Positions 23,601-36,268 of a DNA stretch of 64,000 nucleotides are shown here, one piece after another. The position numbers and the translations under genes are program-made. The DNA is from Homarus americanus (lineage: Eukaryota > Arthropoda > Malacostraca > Decapoda > Nephropidae): NCBI RefSeq assembly GCF_018991925.1, contig NW_024722158.1:4256099-4320098 (forward strand), given 5' to 3'. Below the pieces are notes generated by a model, which made no database searches, was not told where the DNA came from, and saw only the letters and a program-made list of their open reading frames with translations. How positions within the stretch are numbered: the stretch's first letter is position 1; each line of letters starts with the position of its first letter.

Positions 23601-25057
23601 CCGACAGTAGTTGGGCTTGCTGAGAGAGAGAGAGAGAGAGAAAGAGCAGCTACATATGTGACATGTGTACTGTACAGAATTTTTTTTTTTAATTTATTTT
23701 ATTGTTATTATTTTTTTTAATATAATCATATTCGCCACTTATGAGCTTACTAGCTGTTTGGGCGGAAATAAACTGGGTGCAGAAATGATATGGAATTCCC
23801 TAACCGTTAAGTCCCATTTTATGTTGAATGATTAAGTTGTGAACCAGGTGATTGTCCTCTTTTCCTTTCATGGTGATGTTGGTTGAATGAACCGGTGTCA
23901 CTCATCCTGTCACACTCGGCACTGCTCACCTGTAGCTGACCACCCATGGACTGGGGGGAGACGGGTCACGTCTTTATCACCACCCTTCCACAAAATGGGA
24001 CTAAAGTGCAGTGATCTTAATTAGTACAGGCATCCCTCGATATATGAAAAGGTTCTGTTCCTGATAAAATTATTTATAAATCAAAATTTTGTGCATCAAA
24101 TGTGATTTTCACATTGACTTCATTTATATCATTGGAGACACTGTACTGTACACTCCTACAAGGAAAATTGCATAAAAAAATACTTATACTTACATCAAAT
24201 ACAATTATTACTGCATATTTAATGGGAAAGAAGATTTAAGTAGGAATAGATAACAGATATAATGACATTCTGCTTTAGAAAATGTTTAGGCCAAATAGAA
24301 TATGGTTTAGTTTGGTAATGAGGGTTTTTGTTTAATTAATTTTCAACAATTATTTGGTGAGTTTTCATTCATATACCTGTACATACTTAGAAGCTGTTGT
24401 GATTAGTCTAGATGTGATGTACTGAGGGGAGGTGAGATAACATCTACCACTGATGCTGTGCAAGTTAGATTAGCATTAAGGTAAATGGCTGGGGGGGGGG
24501 TTAATCTTTGCTTGATCATTATGGCTTTGTTTGGAGCACAGAAGATTAGGCACCCAGGTTATTTCTCTAGATCAGGGGTTCTCAAATTGTTCTCTGGGTA
24601 CCCCCTGAGTTACCACCAGTGACCCATACTCCAGCTGGCGGGGGTTAATCTTTAGGTAGTCAAGCGAACCATGTCTATATGAATATGTTGTTTTAACTCT
24701 TATCAAAGGCACTCCTGGGTGATGATCTTATTGGGGTTGTTGTTTTTGGGCAAGTCTTGCTTCCATCCTTCCTTGTGGTTAAATGCGTCAGGTCTGCCTC
24801 GATCTCAATCACCTGCAACAGATTGGTCATATAGAATACAGGAAAACTGGAGTGCTGGATGAGGCTCTTTGGCGTGTGGCAAGTGGCAGGAAGACCTGGA
24901 CCTAACACACACCTGGACCACAACACACACACACACACACACACACACACTGGACCACAACACACACACACCTGGACCACAACACACACACACACCTGGA
25001 CCACAACACACACACACACACACACACCTGGACCACAACACACACACACCTGGACAC

Positions 25058-25106
<49 letters not shown>

Positions 25107-25921
25107 GGACCACAACACACTCACCTGGCCCGACACATATCTCTTAACGATGATGGCGTTGCCGAATATGCCCCCACTTTCATGCGACCTCGGTACCGTC
25201 TCGACATAATTGTCACCGCACACGCCACATTTCCCGCCATTCTTCCCGTACTGAACTGTGGGGAGGAGGGTACAGTGGTAGGATTTATGGTACAGTGGTA
25301 GGAGTTTACAGTACAGGTATGCAAGTGCTGGTACAGAAAGATAATGTAACTTGTGGAGATATGGCCTATAATTACAGGTATACAGTGAGTCAGTGACAGA
25401 TATAACTTCAGGAACTTGGATGTCTGAATCTCAGCTGATTTGAGCGGCTCACCAACAAATCCTCCGCAGTAGAGTTCATTGTCGTTGTAGTTGACGGGGT
25501 TAGGGAATCCGAATCTCCACATGGCGTTCCTGCCTGCGGGTTTCATGAGGCGCCCATGACCAGACGCACCAGCCTGTGGAAGATAACATGACTGTGATGC
25601 AGTTTGTGATTGTAATGACCGAGTGTTGAAAATCGAGGCTTTTAATCGTAATATTGCCCTCGTGTTTCGATTATCAATGGCAGTGTATAGCAAGGAAAAA
25701 TATAATTATCCTTTGCTTCAAGTGTGCAAAATGGCTGCAAGATATCAGTGTCAGTAGAGGAGGAAACCGCAGTATGGGATACCTGTCACACTGGGTAACA
25801 CCCTTCTCACATGTGTACAGTCTAGGACAGGTGTAATAAAGGTTAGGACAGGTGTAACAGGCGTACTACTCACCAACAGGACTGTCAGACACAGCAGGGT
25901 GACAGGTAATTTGCTCTTCAT
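20605..25921 (-). CDS. AA15-type lytic polysaccharide monooxygenase with two C-terminal Cys modules
   Basis: Eight exons (minus): 25921-25874, 25573-25453, 25255-25125, 24812 to about 24700, 23387-23242, 22114-21880, 20964-20848 and 20722-20605. Every junction except 4/5 keeps phase with GT/AG borders. A signal peptide (MKSKLPVTLLCLTVLL) precedes AGASG and then His-Gly-Arg, so processing would expose the N-terminal His of the copper histidine brace. Family motifs are MWRFGFPNPVNYNDNELYCG, GGKCGVCGDN, PRSHESGGIFGN (second brace His candidate), ITCTNCVIQWKYFAGNTWG and PQETFVNCADVYI. Exons 7 and 8 each encode one module C-x15-C-x3-C-x6-C-x4-C-x-C. AA15 enzymes oxidatively cleave chitin or cellulose outside the cell. 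About 340 residues. Exon 4 (VIEIEADLT... then NNNPNKIITQEC in another frame) is broken by at least one indel and lacks an obvious donor, so assembly error and inactive gene are both possible. Confidence 0.85.
21290..21525 (-). mobile_element. LINE 3' fragment inside the LPMO intron 6
   Basis: Read on the minus strand, short frames resemble the C-terminal tail of arthropod LINE polyproteins: RPSWLGHMEW, then a DIG..DVRSD-like stretch, then DNATWKAVI-like remnants. Frameshifts and stops make it a relic. Confidence 0.45.
21640..21695. repeat. Dispersed GCCACTGATTGGCGAG fragment
   Basis: The sequence from TATCCTCTTCGCCACTGATT through GGGCGATCGGTCACG recurs in diverged form at 11675-11730 (inside the lectin AP-1 array) and about 23725-23770. 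The type of element is unknown. Confidence 0.45.
24000..24160. mobile_element. Possible Tigger-type terminal fragment
   Basis: ACAGGCATCCCTCGATATAT followed by GAAAAGGTTCTGTTCC resembles the terminal repeat of pogo/Tigger non-autonomous elements. The partner end was not located. It lies within LPMO intron 4. Confidence 0.35.
24902..25124. repeat. CA/TG array starting at the LPMO exon 3 donor
   Basis: On the minus strand the intron begins GTGAGTGTGTTGTGGTCCAG and continues as TG runs punctuated by GGTCCAGGTGTGTG about seven times. Open frames here are only repeat translations. Confidence 0.9.
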
Positions 25922-26299
25922 CCTGGAAATCAATAACAACAGTCAGTCACTAATAGAAAGGAAAAAACACTATGATTACCTGAAAAATCTTTGCCCCACA
26001 GCTTATTTCACCTAAAATTAACCAATCCAATCCAACCTAACTTAACCTATAGCATTAGGGTGGTTAATCTTTAGGTGAAATAAGCTGGGGTGGAGAGTCT
26101 TCAGTTGACCCTATGAAATATATAGATGAAACAAAGTGAAAAATATTGTCACTTATATATGAAAAATATTATATCAGATAAATAAATGAAAACAGTTACA
26201 AATATGTGCAGTAAACGAGCAAAATGAAGAATTCTGTCTCGAGAGATATTGAATACATGTACTGAGTATACTCGTTCGTATCTTAATATCTAGTATACA

Positions 26300-27525
26300 T
26301 AGTCAACACATTGATTCACAGCACTACACACTGATTCACAGCACTACACACATTCACAGCACTACACACTGATTCACAGCACTACACACTGATTCACAGC
26401 ACTACACACTGATTCACAGCACTACACATTGATTCACAGCACTATGCATTCATTCACAGCACTACACACTGATTCACAGCACTACACATTGATTCACAGC
26501 ACTATACATTCATTCACAGCACTACACACTGATTCACAGCACTACACATTGGATTCACAGCACTACACACTGATTCACAGCACACACACATTCGCTGCAC
26601 TACACACTGATTCATGCACTACGGACCGATTCGACAGCAATTGCCACACTGATTCATTGCACTACACATTGATCTGCCAGCACTACACTGACTACAGCAC
26701 TGCCACACATCTGCGCACGCGGCATTCATTCACAGCACTACACACTGATTCGCCAGCACTGGCACATTGACTACAGCACTACACACTGATTCACAGCACT
26801 ACACACATTCACAGCACTACACACTGATTCATGTTAATTGGCTGACACCGATCTGCACAGCACTACACACCGGATTCGCCAGCACAGCACATTGATTCAC
26901 AGCACTACGCATTCATTCACGTTAATTGGCTGGCCACCGATTCACAGCACCACACATTGATTCACAGCACTATACATTCATTCACAGCACTACACACCGA
27001 TTCACAGCACACATTGATTCACAGCACTACACGCCACCGATCTGGCTGGCAGCACTGGCACACATTCACAGCACTACACACCGATTCACAGCACTACACA
27101 CCGACTACGGTGCACCACACACCGGATCTCGCCACAGCACTACCATTGATTCACAGCACTACACACACCGATCTGCCGGTACCTGGCACATCCGGCCAGC
27201 ATTATGCATTCATTCAGCACTACACACTGATTCACAGCACCACATTGATTCAACAGCAGAATTGATTTGCAGACAGCACACATTCACAGCACTACACACT
27301 GATTCACAGCACCACACATTCACAGCACCACACACCGATTCACAGCACCACACTGATTCAGCTGCGCACCACATTGATTCACGTTAACCTGATTCACGCG
27401 CACCGAGATTCACGTTAATTACACACCGATTCACAGCACCTACACTGATTCACAGCACTACACACTGATTCACAGCACTACACACTGGATTCAGCAGTAA
27501 TATCTAGTCTGAAACAGCACTACAC
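26300..27525. repeat. 20-bp minisatellite (CACTGATTCACAGCACTACA)
   Basis: About 55 copies. The 5' half is regular. From about 26600 the units are increasingly degenerate, with CCGATTCACAG and GTTAATTGGCTG variants. All long frames here are repeat translations. Confidence 0.9.
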
Positions 27526-27889
27526 ATTCATTTTATAAGTTTGTAGTCTTCAGATTATTAAAATTCTTTTGGAGGATTTACTATGTCAACGAGAGAGAGA
27601 GAGAAAGAGATTTCTTTACCCGGAATTCTCTCCACTCTAATCTTCCACCTATGCTGTCTCTTTACCTATAATTTATATCTACCTCTATAATATACAGTAT
27701 AATGTTTTATATATAATTGATATGGCGAATTTCTGTCCAGTGCAGTGAGAGAAGGGTGGTGGTGGTGGTACTGGTGGTAAGAAGTGTGCCCGCCAGAGTA
27801 CCTGCGGGGTGTTGACATACTGACCTAGTTGTTCTCTCTCAATTAAGATGTTTACTGTAGACTTTCATCATAATAATTAAAAACTTAAC

Positions 27890-28950
27890 AATAATAATGG
27901 GTGGATAGATGGATGGGTGGGTGGATATATGGGCGGGTAGATGGGTGGGTGGGTGGATGAATATCAGAGTATGGAAATTAGAAAGAACAGAGAAGGGGTG
28001 GGTGGAAGTTGTGTTGTGTAGTGTGGTATGGTATGTGCAAGTGTATGTGATAGGGTGTGGCATGGTATGTGTGTGTGGTGTGGGTATAGTGTGGCATGGT
28101 ATAGTGGCATGGTATAGTGGTGTGGGTATAGTGTGTATGGTATAGTGTGGCATGGTATAGTGTGGGTATGGTATAGTAGGGCATGGGTGTGTGTGGGTAG
28201 TGTGGTGTGTGGTATAGTGTGCATGGTATGTGGTGGGTATAGTGTGGCATGGTATAGTGTGGTGTGGGTATAGTGTGGCATGGTATAGTGTGGCATGAGT
28301 GTGGTGTGGTATAGTGGCATGGTATAGTGTGTGGTGGGTATGGTAGTGTGGTGTGGTATAGTGGCATGGTATAGTGTGGCATGATATAGTGTGGTGTGTG
28401 TGGTGTGTGTGTGTGTATAGATTGGCATGGTATAGTGTGTGTGTGGGGGGGTATAGTGTGGTGGCATAGTGGCATAGTGTGGTGTGGCATGTGTGTGTGT
28501 GGGTATAATGGCATGGCATAGTGGTGTGGCATAGTGGTATAAGGGTGGCATAGTAAGTATGGTATAGTGGTATGGTATAGTGTGGCATGGTATAGTGTGT
28601 GGTGGTATAGTGGCATGATATAGTGTGGCATGGTATAGTGGTGGTAGTGGCATGGTACTGTGGTGTGTATAGTGGTGTGGCATAGTGTGTGGCATGGTAT
28701 AGTGTGGGTATAGTGTGTGTATAGTGTGGGGTAGTGTGGTGGTATAGTGTGGCATGGTATAGTGTGGTGTGGTATAGGTGGCATGGTATAGTGTGGTGGG
28801 TATAATGGCATGGTATAGTGTGTGGTATAATGTGGCATGGGTATAGTGTGGGTATAGTGGTGTGGTATAGTGTAGTATGGTATAGTGTGGTGTGGCATAG
28901 TATGGCTTAGTGAAAGTGGCGTAGTGTGGGTATGAGTGAAGTGGTGGTCA
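27890..28950. repeat. GGTATAGTGTGGCAT satellite
   Basis: An irregular array of GGTATAGTGTGGCAT and GGTGTGGGTATAGTG units about 1 kb long, preceded by a GGTGGGTGGAT tract. The three minus-strand frames of 249-325 codons (His/Thr/Tyr/Pro only) are artefacts. Confidence 0.9.
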
Positions 28951-29009
28951 GGCACGAGGGCACGGAACCTAGGGTGTGCCGAGTCAGGGTCCAGTCAGCT
29001 AAGGTGAAT

Positions 29010-29440
29010 GACTCTGCTGGGAAAGGAGGAGGAGGAGGATATGAAGAGAGAGGATAAGAAGAGGAGGAGGAGGATATGAAGAGGAGGAGAGGATATGAAG
29101 AGGAGAGGGATACATGAGGGAGGAGGAGGATATGAAGAGGAGGAGAGGATATGAAGAGGAGGAGGAAAGATAGGAAGAGGAGGAGGAGGATATGAAGAGG
29201 AGGAGAGATATGAAGAGGAGGAGGAGGATATGAAGAGGAGGAGGAGACGCAGAAGAGGAGGAGGAGAGGAGGAGGGAGAAGATGAAGAGGAGGAGGAGGA
29301 TAAGGAGGAGGAGGAGGATGATATGAAGAGGGAGGAGAGGATATGGAAGAGGAGGAGAGGATAAGGAGAAGGAAAAATAGGAATAGGAGGGGAAGAACAA
29401 GGAAGAGAAGAGGAGGGTGGTGGAAGAAGAGGAGGGGGGG
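29010..29440. repeat. GAGGAGGAGGATATGAAGAG purine array
   Basis: About 430 bp of (GAG)n with ATATGAAGAG interruptions. No gene is seen in it or in 29440-29980. Confidence 0.88.
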
Positions 29441-29989
29441 TGGCAGCCTGGTCGTGGTGGGTCAGAGACAGCCTACAGAAGGACCCTAATGGGGCTGGAC
29501 TGGTTCTGCTGTATGCAGTGGCAGCAAGACACCCAAGTGGCTCTTCTTTCTTAAAGAAGGACAGGTTGGGGAAGGGACAGTAGGAGGCAGGAGAGAGAGA
29601 GACCAGGCTGTGCTGGGAGAAGCTATCGTGGAAGAGGGAAGGAATTTCTCCTGAGTGACCTACCTGAGGTGTTGGATGAGGTCACCCTCCTCCCTCTCCC
29701 CAGTGTTTTCTGCTCCCCTTCTCACTTCTCCTCCTTCCTTCCTTCCTCCCTGCCTCACTTTCTTCCTCTCCTCTAGAACACTCCACCACACTACCACTCT
29801 TTTAGAATTATTTCATCAAAGACTTCTGAGCAAAGATGACCTTGAGTAGAGAGAGAGAGACGGGGAACATTCGTTTCGGGTCACCAACGCTCACCATTGC
29901 CAACCAGTCTGTACTACGTTTTCTCGACCCCCCCGGTACTTAGTTTTGTGGTAATGCATGTTCAAGGCTACATGAACAGATTGACCAAC

Positions 29990-30390
<401 letters not shown>

Positions 30391-30772
30391 TCAGTTGTGT
30401 GAGTATAGTAGGGATTCCGGCCCCTCTCCTAGGTCATTCACCTCCCCCCCTCCCCCTTACCACCATTAAGCTACACCCAGTCTCTCACTATCTCACCCAA
30501 ATTACCTCCCCTTAACTATATAATTTTTAACCGTGAACCATTGTTATATTTTCTCTATAGTGTAGGTTAGGTTGGGTTAGGATAGTGGTGGTGGTGAATG
30601 TGACGATGGTGGTGATAACGGTGGTGGACGAGGTTGTGAGGATGGTGACGGGGTGGTGGTGACGATGATATTGGTGGTGGTAACAGTGGTGGTGATAGTG
30701 GTGATTGTGTTTATATCCCGGAAAATATTGAGGTCAGCCCCATACCCCCGAGGCCAGCATTCACGGAACATA

Positions 30773-30968
30773 CCTAAGAACATAAGAACATAAGAAAATA
30801 AGGAGTCTGCAATAGGCCGGTTGGCCTGTGCATGGCAGCTCCTGTCGAGAGTTACTACCACTCTATCATCAATGAGTCTATCCAGCCTCCTTTTAAAACT
30901 TTCCAGCGTTCCAGTACTTACTAAGAAGTTGCTAAGCTTGTTCCACTCGTCCACCACCCTATTTGTGT
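30773..30968 (-). mobile_element. CR1-like LINE 3' end, minus strand
   Basis: On the minus strand it reads a protein tail NRVVDEWNKLSNFLVSTG and TLESFKRRLDRLIDD, then the stop, and ends in repeated TTCTTATGTTCTTATG. This is the same family as the LINE at 7329-9118. It is only about 200 bp, an extreme 5' truncation. Confidence 0.8.
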
Positions 30969-31029
30969 TCCTCTACCTAACCTAGCCTAACCAGCTTAAC
31001 CTAACCTAACCAAACCTAACTTAGACAAG

Positions 31030-31435
31030 ATACAATGCTCATATGAAAGTCTTAAGAGTTGTTCAAGTGTAATAAAACCGGTATATCTTTATATTTTAGT
31101 TTATTAATTATTATTTTTGTTAGGTTTATTAAGTTTTTAAATAGGTCATAATTTTGGACACCCTGTATATTACCAATTAATAATCTAGCCATTGGTTTTG
31201 GATGACTCTGTATTAGATAACATTTGAATATCGACAACTGGTTCTGGGGAGTGTTAGTGTTCTAGCTTCTTGAGTCAAATACTTCGTTCTCAAAATGGCC
31301 AAAATAATTCGTATTTGTTCAGGTGTTAGTATGTGAGTTTTTCGTCTTGTTGACAGTAAGGAGACAACATAGTGCTTACCCTCTTTATCTGCCTCAAAGG
31401 CTTCATTGTATTTTATTTTACTCAAACTGGAATTT
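31030..31435 (-). other. Short frame with helix-turn-helix look, possible transposon relic
   Basis: A 70-codon minus frame (31425-31213) contains TPEQIRIILAILRTKYLTQE and CRYSNVI, resembling the DNA-binding start of a mariner-like transposase. GGACACCCTGTAT at about 31157 resembles ends seen in such elements. The family is not certain. Confidence 0.25.
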
Positions 31436-32229
31436 TGTTTGGATTATGAGATGAACAAAATATTACAAGTAGGATTTAATTATAACAGGAGATGTTAGGT
31501 TAAGTTAGGTCAGGTCAGGTCAGGTGAGATTAGGTTAGGTGAAGTGGTCTTACCTGAAAGCGCGCCAGGTGGTGGTCTGCTGCACAAGGTGGTGGCCGTC
31601 ACTCCTTGCTACTGGAGAGATAGGGAGGGAAGGAGTGGAGGACGTTAGCTATAGGTGGAGAGGGCTGGGGATGAGGAACTTCGGCGAGGTGTTCACTAGG
31701 ACAAGGCCGGAGCCTCACTGACGATGTGAGCACGAGGGCTGTGGAGGTAACCCTGCTACTCTCACTCCTTAGATAACACTACACCCACGCCCCGCCCACA
31801 ACACGTCACCCATGCCTACCACACGTTAGCTACGCCCACCACACGCTAGCCACGCCCGCTAAAGAGACTTCCTGGCGAAAACAGAGGTCATTCACCTGTT
31901 GCCTCGATGAATTTACATTAATTTTGGCATTTCCTTCAAACCAGTCTTGGCTGACCACGACCCACCTGCAGCTGGCGGAGTTATGTGTGTTTTTCTTAGG
32001 CTTTGAGTACCCAGTCATCCTGTCAGGAGGTTGGTGCACCCCTGGAGGAGGAAGAGGAGGTTAATGTAACCCTGGAGGAGATAGAGATGGACAGAGATTG
32101 TTAGAATATTGGTCATCCATATCTAGAGATAGATAGACAGACAAACTATATTACATTAGGTCAACTAACAACTCACATTACCACCACTCACACCTTAATC
32201 ACATTGCACCAGCCCTAAGACTCTTCAGG

Positions 32230-32510
32230 GCTTTGTGATATGGTGTGGTGTGCTGTGTTATGGCGTGGTGTGTTATGGCGTGGTGTGTTATGGTGTGGTG
32301 TGCTGTGTTATGGCGTGGTGTGCTGTGTTATGGCGTGGTGTGCTGTGATGTGTAGTGTTATGGTGTGCTGTGGTGTGGTGTGTAGTGTAGTTATGGTGTG
32401 TGTGATGTTGTGTATGTCTGGTGTGGTGTGTTGTGTGGTATAGTTAAGGTGTGCTGTGTTGTGTGAGTTGTATATAGTATATTATAGTGTATTGTGGTGC
32501 TGTGTGTTGT
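32230..32510. repeat. TGGTGTGCTGTGTTATGGCG repeat
   Basis: Imperfect 16-20 bp units, G/T-rich. Apart from (CA)n at 33315-33340 and a C/T-rich tract at 33400-33600, the region 31550-35280 shows no recognisable gene. Confidence 0.8.
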
Positions 32511-35284
32511 AGTGCGAGAAAAAATCCCAGCAAAACAAGTGGTCAGGCTGTGAGAGTCAAAGCCATGCCTTACAGGGTCGTGTTTACTCAGGGCTCCCGG
32601 CGTGGACCCCCAGGCTGTGTACCTGCTTGCTTCTTGATTGTACCGTACATCTGACCTCACTGTATTGTTTACCACCCCACCCCACTTCCCACCCCCCTTG
32701 CCGTTGACCTGAACTGACCTATCCGTTGTTTACTCGTTGAACTGACACACACACACACACAGAGACTGAAGGGGTAACGACCTCACCGCCACAACCAACA
32801 CAGCCAGGTCTTGTTCAACTGGCTACAACGGGAAAGTCGGGGGAAGGAGGCCAGCCCGGTCAGTGACGGCTTAGTTTCAGGTACTCAGTAAAGGTTGGTG
32901 GGCGATGGTCAGGTCAGCTAAGGTCACTATCAACGGTGGAAGTTGTAGATTACATGTTGATTTGACACCCCGGGTACTGTCAGTGTATGTATGTATGTAA
33001 ATCCTAAAGTTCTTCTGTATAAACTATGCGAACTAACAAGCAACCTAATCCCAGTAAAATGTAATTAAAATGACATTCTTGAAGCGGTACTTAAAATAAT
33101 GTATATAGTCTTCTGCTGTGCTTGTGGAGAGAGAGAGAGAGAGAGCGAGATAAACTGCTCCATAGTTCCCTCACATTGTGGATTAAGTCAAAATCAGTCA
33201 GTAGGTCATCAAAGAGTTGTTATTACCCCTGGACTTGCTAGTTGACTGACTGACTGAAAGAATAATGCTCCCGTTCCTGTCATGATCATAGTCAGTTACC
33301 TTCAACCCTCTCCTACACACACACACACACACACACATAAACACGCACGCACACACTTCTCGGGTCGTTAACTTTCCTTTCTAAGAATAACATTACAGTA
33401 TCTCACTCGTTCCCTCCCTTCCTTGTTTCCTCCGCTTCTACCCTCTCAGTTTAGCTTTACTCTCTCTCTCTCTCATCTTTTTCTCCTTAGTTGCCTCACT
33501 TCTGTCATTCCTCCATCCCTATTTTCCTCTCTCCTTTCACCCCTCCCTCTTTATCCTTCCCCTTTCCCTCTCTCCGTCCCTCCCTCCTCTTTTCTCCTAC
33601 CTTACTTAATATCAATCTAATTTAACAGAATCTAACCTAACTTAACATATTCGTAACCTAATTTGACCAACCCTAACCGAACTTAATCTAACCCAATCCT
33701 AACCTAAACCTAATTTAACACGCAATATTTCTAGGTATGCTCGGGCTCTGGTGGCATTCTTTAAGGTTAATGCTTTTTTTTATTGATAATTATGCGTTGG
33801 GGCACGTCAGGTATTTCCTCTTCTGCCACGCCCTTCACTGTGTGTGTGACCGGGCTTGACCCCTCCATCACACAGGGTCATAACAGGGCATTGTACTGAG
33901 ACACACACACAGATAGGTGGAGAATGGGAGACAGACAGGTTCAGAGGTTCAACGTCAACCTCTGCTGTGTGACCTGTGTCAACATAACAGAGCTTGTCCC
34001 TCCAAGACACTGTACTGATTTTATCTAATTTCGAGTCTTTCCTCTTAAGCTCGTATTTTACCCTCCCGTGTGTGTGTTTGTGGATATATATTCACGTGCG
34101 GTGTTGTGGTGGATTGTGTGAGCTACAGTATATTTCATTACATTCAATGTATAATTTTACATTATTCTTTTTGTTTTATCGTTTCTTTGTGTTGCTTTTC
34201 TTCTTTTCATCATTTTTAATGTTTTTTTTTCTCACGATAATGATAATTTTTATAACATGCGAGGTTGGGTGATTCGTTTGATAAAGTTTGGATTTCTGAA
34301 TTGATGAATAGTGCAGTATCACAGATTCCCCAAAGCTCTCAAGTAGTTTTTTGTATAGTAATTTCTGTCTCTATATTAGAATAATCATAAATAATATAAA
34401 TATTGTAAGTTATGAGTAAAAATAAGTGTCATTGATGTACTTAGAAATACTGTACTTATAGTTTTGTTTTCCCCGACGAGGAGAGGAGGAATAGAACAAG
34501 CTGTATTTCCTCTATTTCCAGGCAATTTTATACGGTTTTATTATATGTGGAGATGAGCAACCATAATTAACATAAATGTCATAAAATACTGTATGGGAAT
34601 ATTATGGTGCGTTACTTAAAAGAAATCTCGTTTTATTGGTTACGGATTAGAGTAGAGACAAACTTTCCACCAAACGTCACAACAACAACAGCATATCAGT
34701 AATTTTCTCTTATTTATCTCCCTTTTCTTAAATAACCTGAATGACAATAGCTGTATGTCCAGATTTAAGCTCGTAATGTATATGATAAGTGTTGTAGTTC
34801 AGGTTATAAATATAAAGGTGTTTTCTTTAATATGTTTACGTTGTCTGAAACCTAAGAGACGAGTTCTTGGTCTGCAGTGTTGGGGGACCACCTTAGTACA
34901 GTACAGTATGTTATTTCTTCAACGTTTATAATGTGTTCTTGATAGTTTTAAAGTAATATACTGTATGTGATTGTTATACATGAGAATTAATGCATTTGTT
35001 ATTTGGTATTATATATGGGTAGTATAATTCTGTTCCCAAGATGTTTGTTAGGTTTAATTCTCATTTCATCTGCACTTGAGTTTATTTTTCATTGTTTTCC
35101 CGTTTCTGTCTGCTTTGAAAATGATAAATATTATACAAAGTTTTTACCAAATGATAATTTTCTGACCTAACCCGACTCACCTGACCTACCCTAACTCAAT
35201 TTAGCTTAACCTAACAATATGGTTATGATGTGCTATTTGTTCCTTTACTGTTAATTAATTCGTGATCTGTTTATCCCAAAACGG

Positions 35285-35800
35285 CGGGTCCGACTAATTA
35301 CCCAAATGTAGCCGCAATGAAGTCAAATAATGGTCCTACATGAATAAATCGGACTGCTAATCACTTCTCGACTAGTATTTGGTGTCAGAAAGTCACAAAA
35401 AATTTGGTAAACTTAATTTAATCTGAGTTAATAGATTAAGTGCATATACCTAACCTAATCTAACCTAACCTAACCTAACACAACACAACACAACTCAGAT
35501 TAAATTAAGTTTACCAATTTTTTTTGACTTTATGACACCAAATAATAATCGAGAAGTGATTCATAGCCCGAATTACGCTTGTACGACCATTATTTGACTT
35601 CATTGCGGCTACATTTGGGTAATTCCTCGCTCCGTCGGTACATGCACGCGATCTATTAACTCAGATTAAAGTAAGTTTTCCAATTTTTTGTGACTTTCTG
35701 ACACCAAATACTAGTCGAGAAGTGATTAGCAGTCCGAATTATTCATGTAGGACCATTATTTGACTTCATTGCGGCTACATTTGGGTAATTAGTCGGACCG
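35285..35800. mobile_element. Foldback element with a third, duplicated arm
   Basis: The left arm, 35285-35436, begins CGGGTCCGACTAATTACCC. Two inverted copies of the arm follow, at about 35494-35640 and 35660-35800, and the last ends GGGTAATTAGTCGGACCG. The outer ends are therefore perfect inverted termini of about 18 bp, with the arms complementary over about 150 bp. The loop holds TTAGG-like AACCTAACCT and CAACA repeats. No coding capacity. The outer pair is more alike than either is to the middle arm. Confidence 0.75.
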
Positions 35801-36175
35801 AAGGACAGGTGAGAGGTGAGCGTGTGCGTCTCCAGGAAGCTGCTACCTGTTAACAATAATAATGGTGATATTTATTCAACAAATCAGCATGTATATACAC
35901 AATGAAGGTGTATATACACAGTGCAGGTGTATATTTCAGCATGTATAGACAATGTAGGTGTACATTTCAGCATGTATAGACAATGCAGGTATACAAAATC
36001 ATTAGTTGCTAAAATTCCAGGTATTACGAGCATTATATTAATTTATAAGTATGTACGGTATGTATGTATGTGTGTATCTGTATGTATGTAAAAAGACCTA
36101 CAGCACCTAACCTACCCTGCCTAAGCTAATCTACGCTACTTAACCTATTCCACCCTACTGTACCCTACCCTACAG

Positions 36176-36268
36176 CGGGTGAGCATTGACGGCACTAAAC
36201 CCGATTGGAGTAATGTAACTAGTGGAGTACCCCAAGGCTCAGTACTTGGACCATTATTATTTATTATA
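36176..36268 (+). mobile_element. CR1-like LINE fragment, left part of a split copy
   Basis: Matches the reverse transcriptase region of the LINE at 7329-9118 (SGVPQGSVLGPLLF codons) and stops abruptly at TTATTATA. The sequence that should follow begins at 41500. Confidence 0.8.

Noticed and set aside
24693..25223. Cys/Val-rich and His/Thr-rich frames
   Set aside because: Readings of the CA/TG array. The only coding sequence here is the ends of LPMO exons 3 and 4.
26290..27525. CRISPR-like direct repeats
   Set aside because: There are no unique spacers of constant length. The units are contiguous, degenerate 20-bp satellite copies in a eukaryotic genome.
27839..28955. Three minus frames of 249-325 codons rich in His, Thr, Tyr and Pro
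   Set aside because: Translations of the GGTATAGTGTGGCAT satellite in all frames. No start context, exon structure or protein-like composition.
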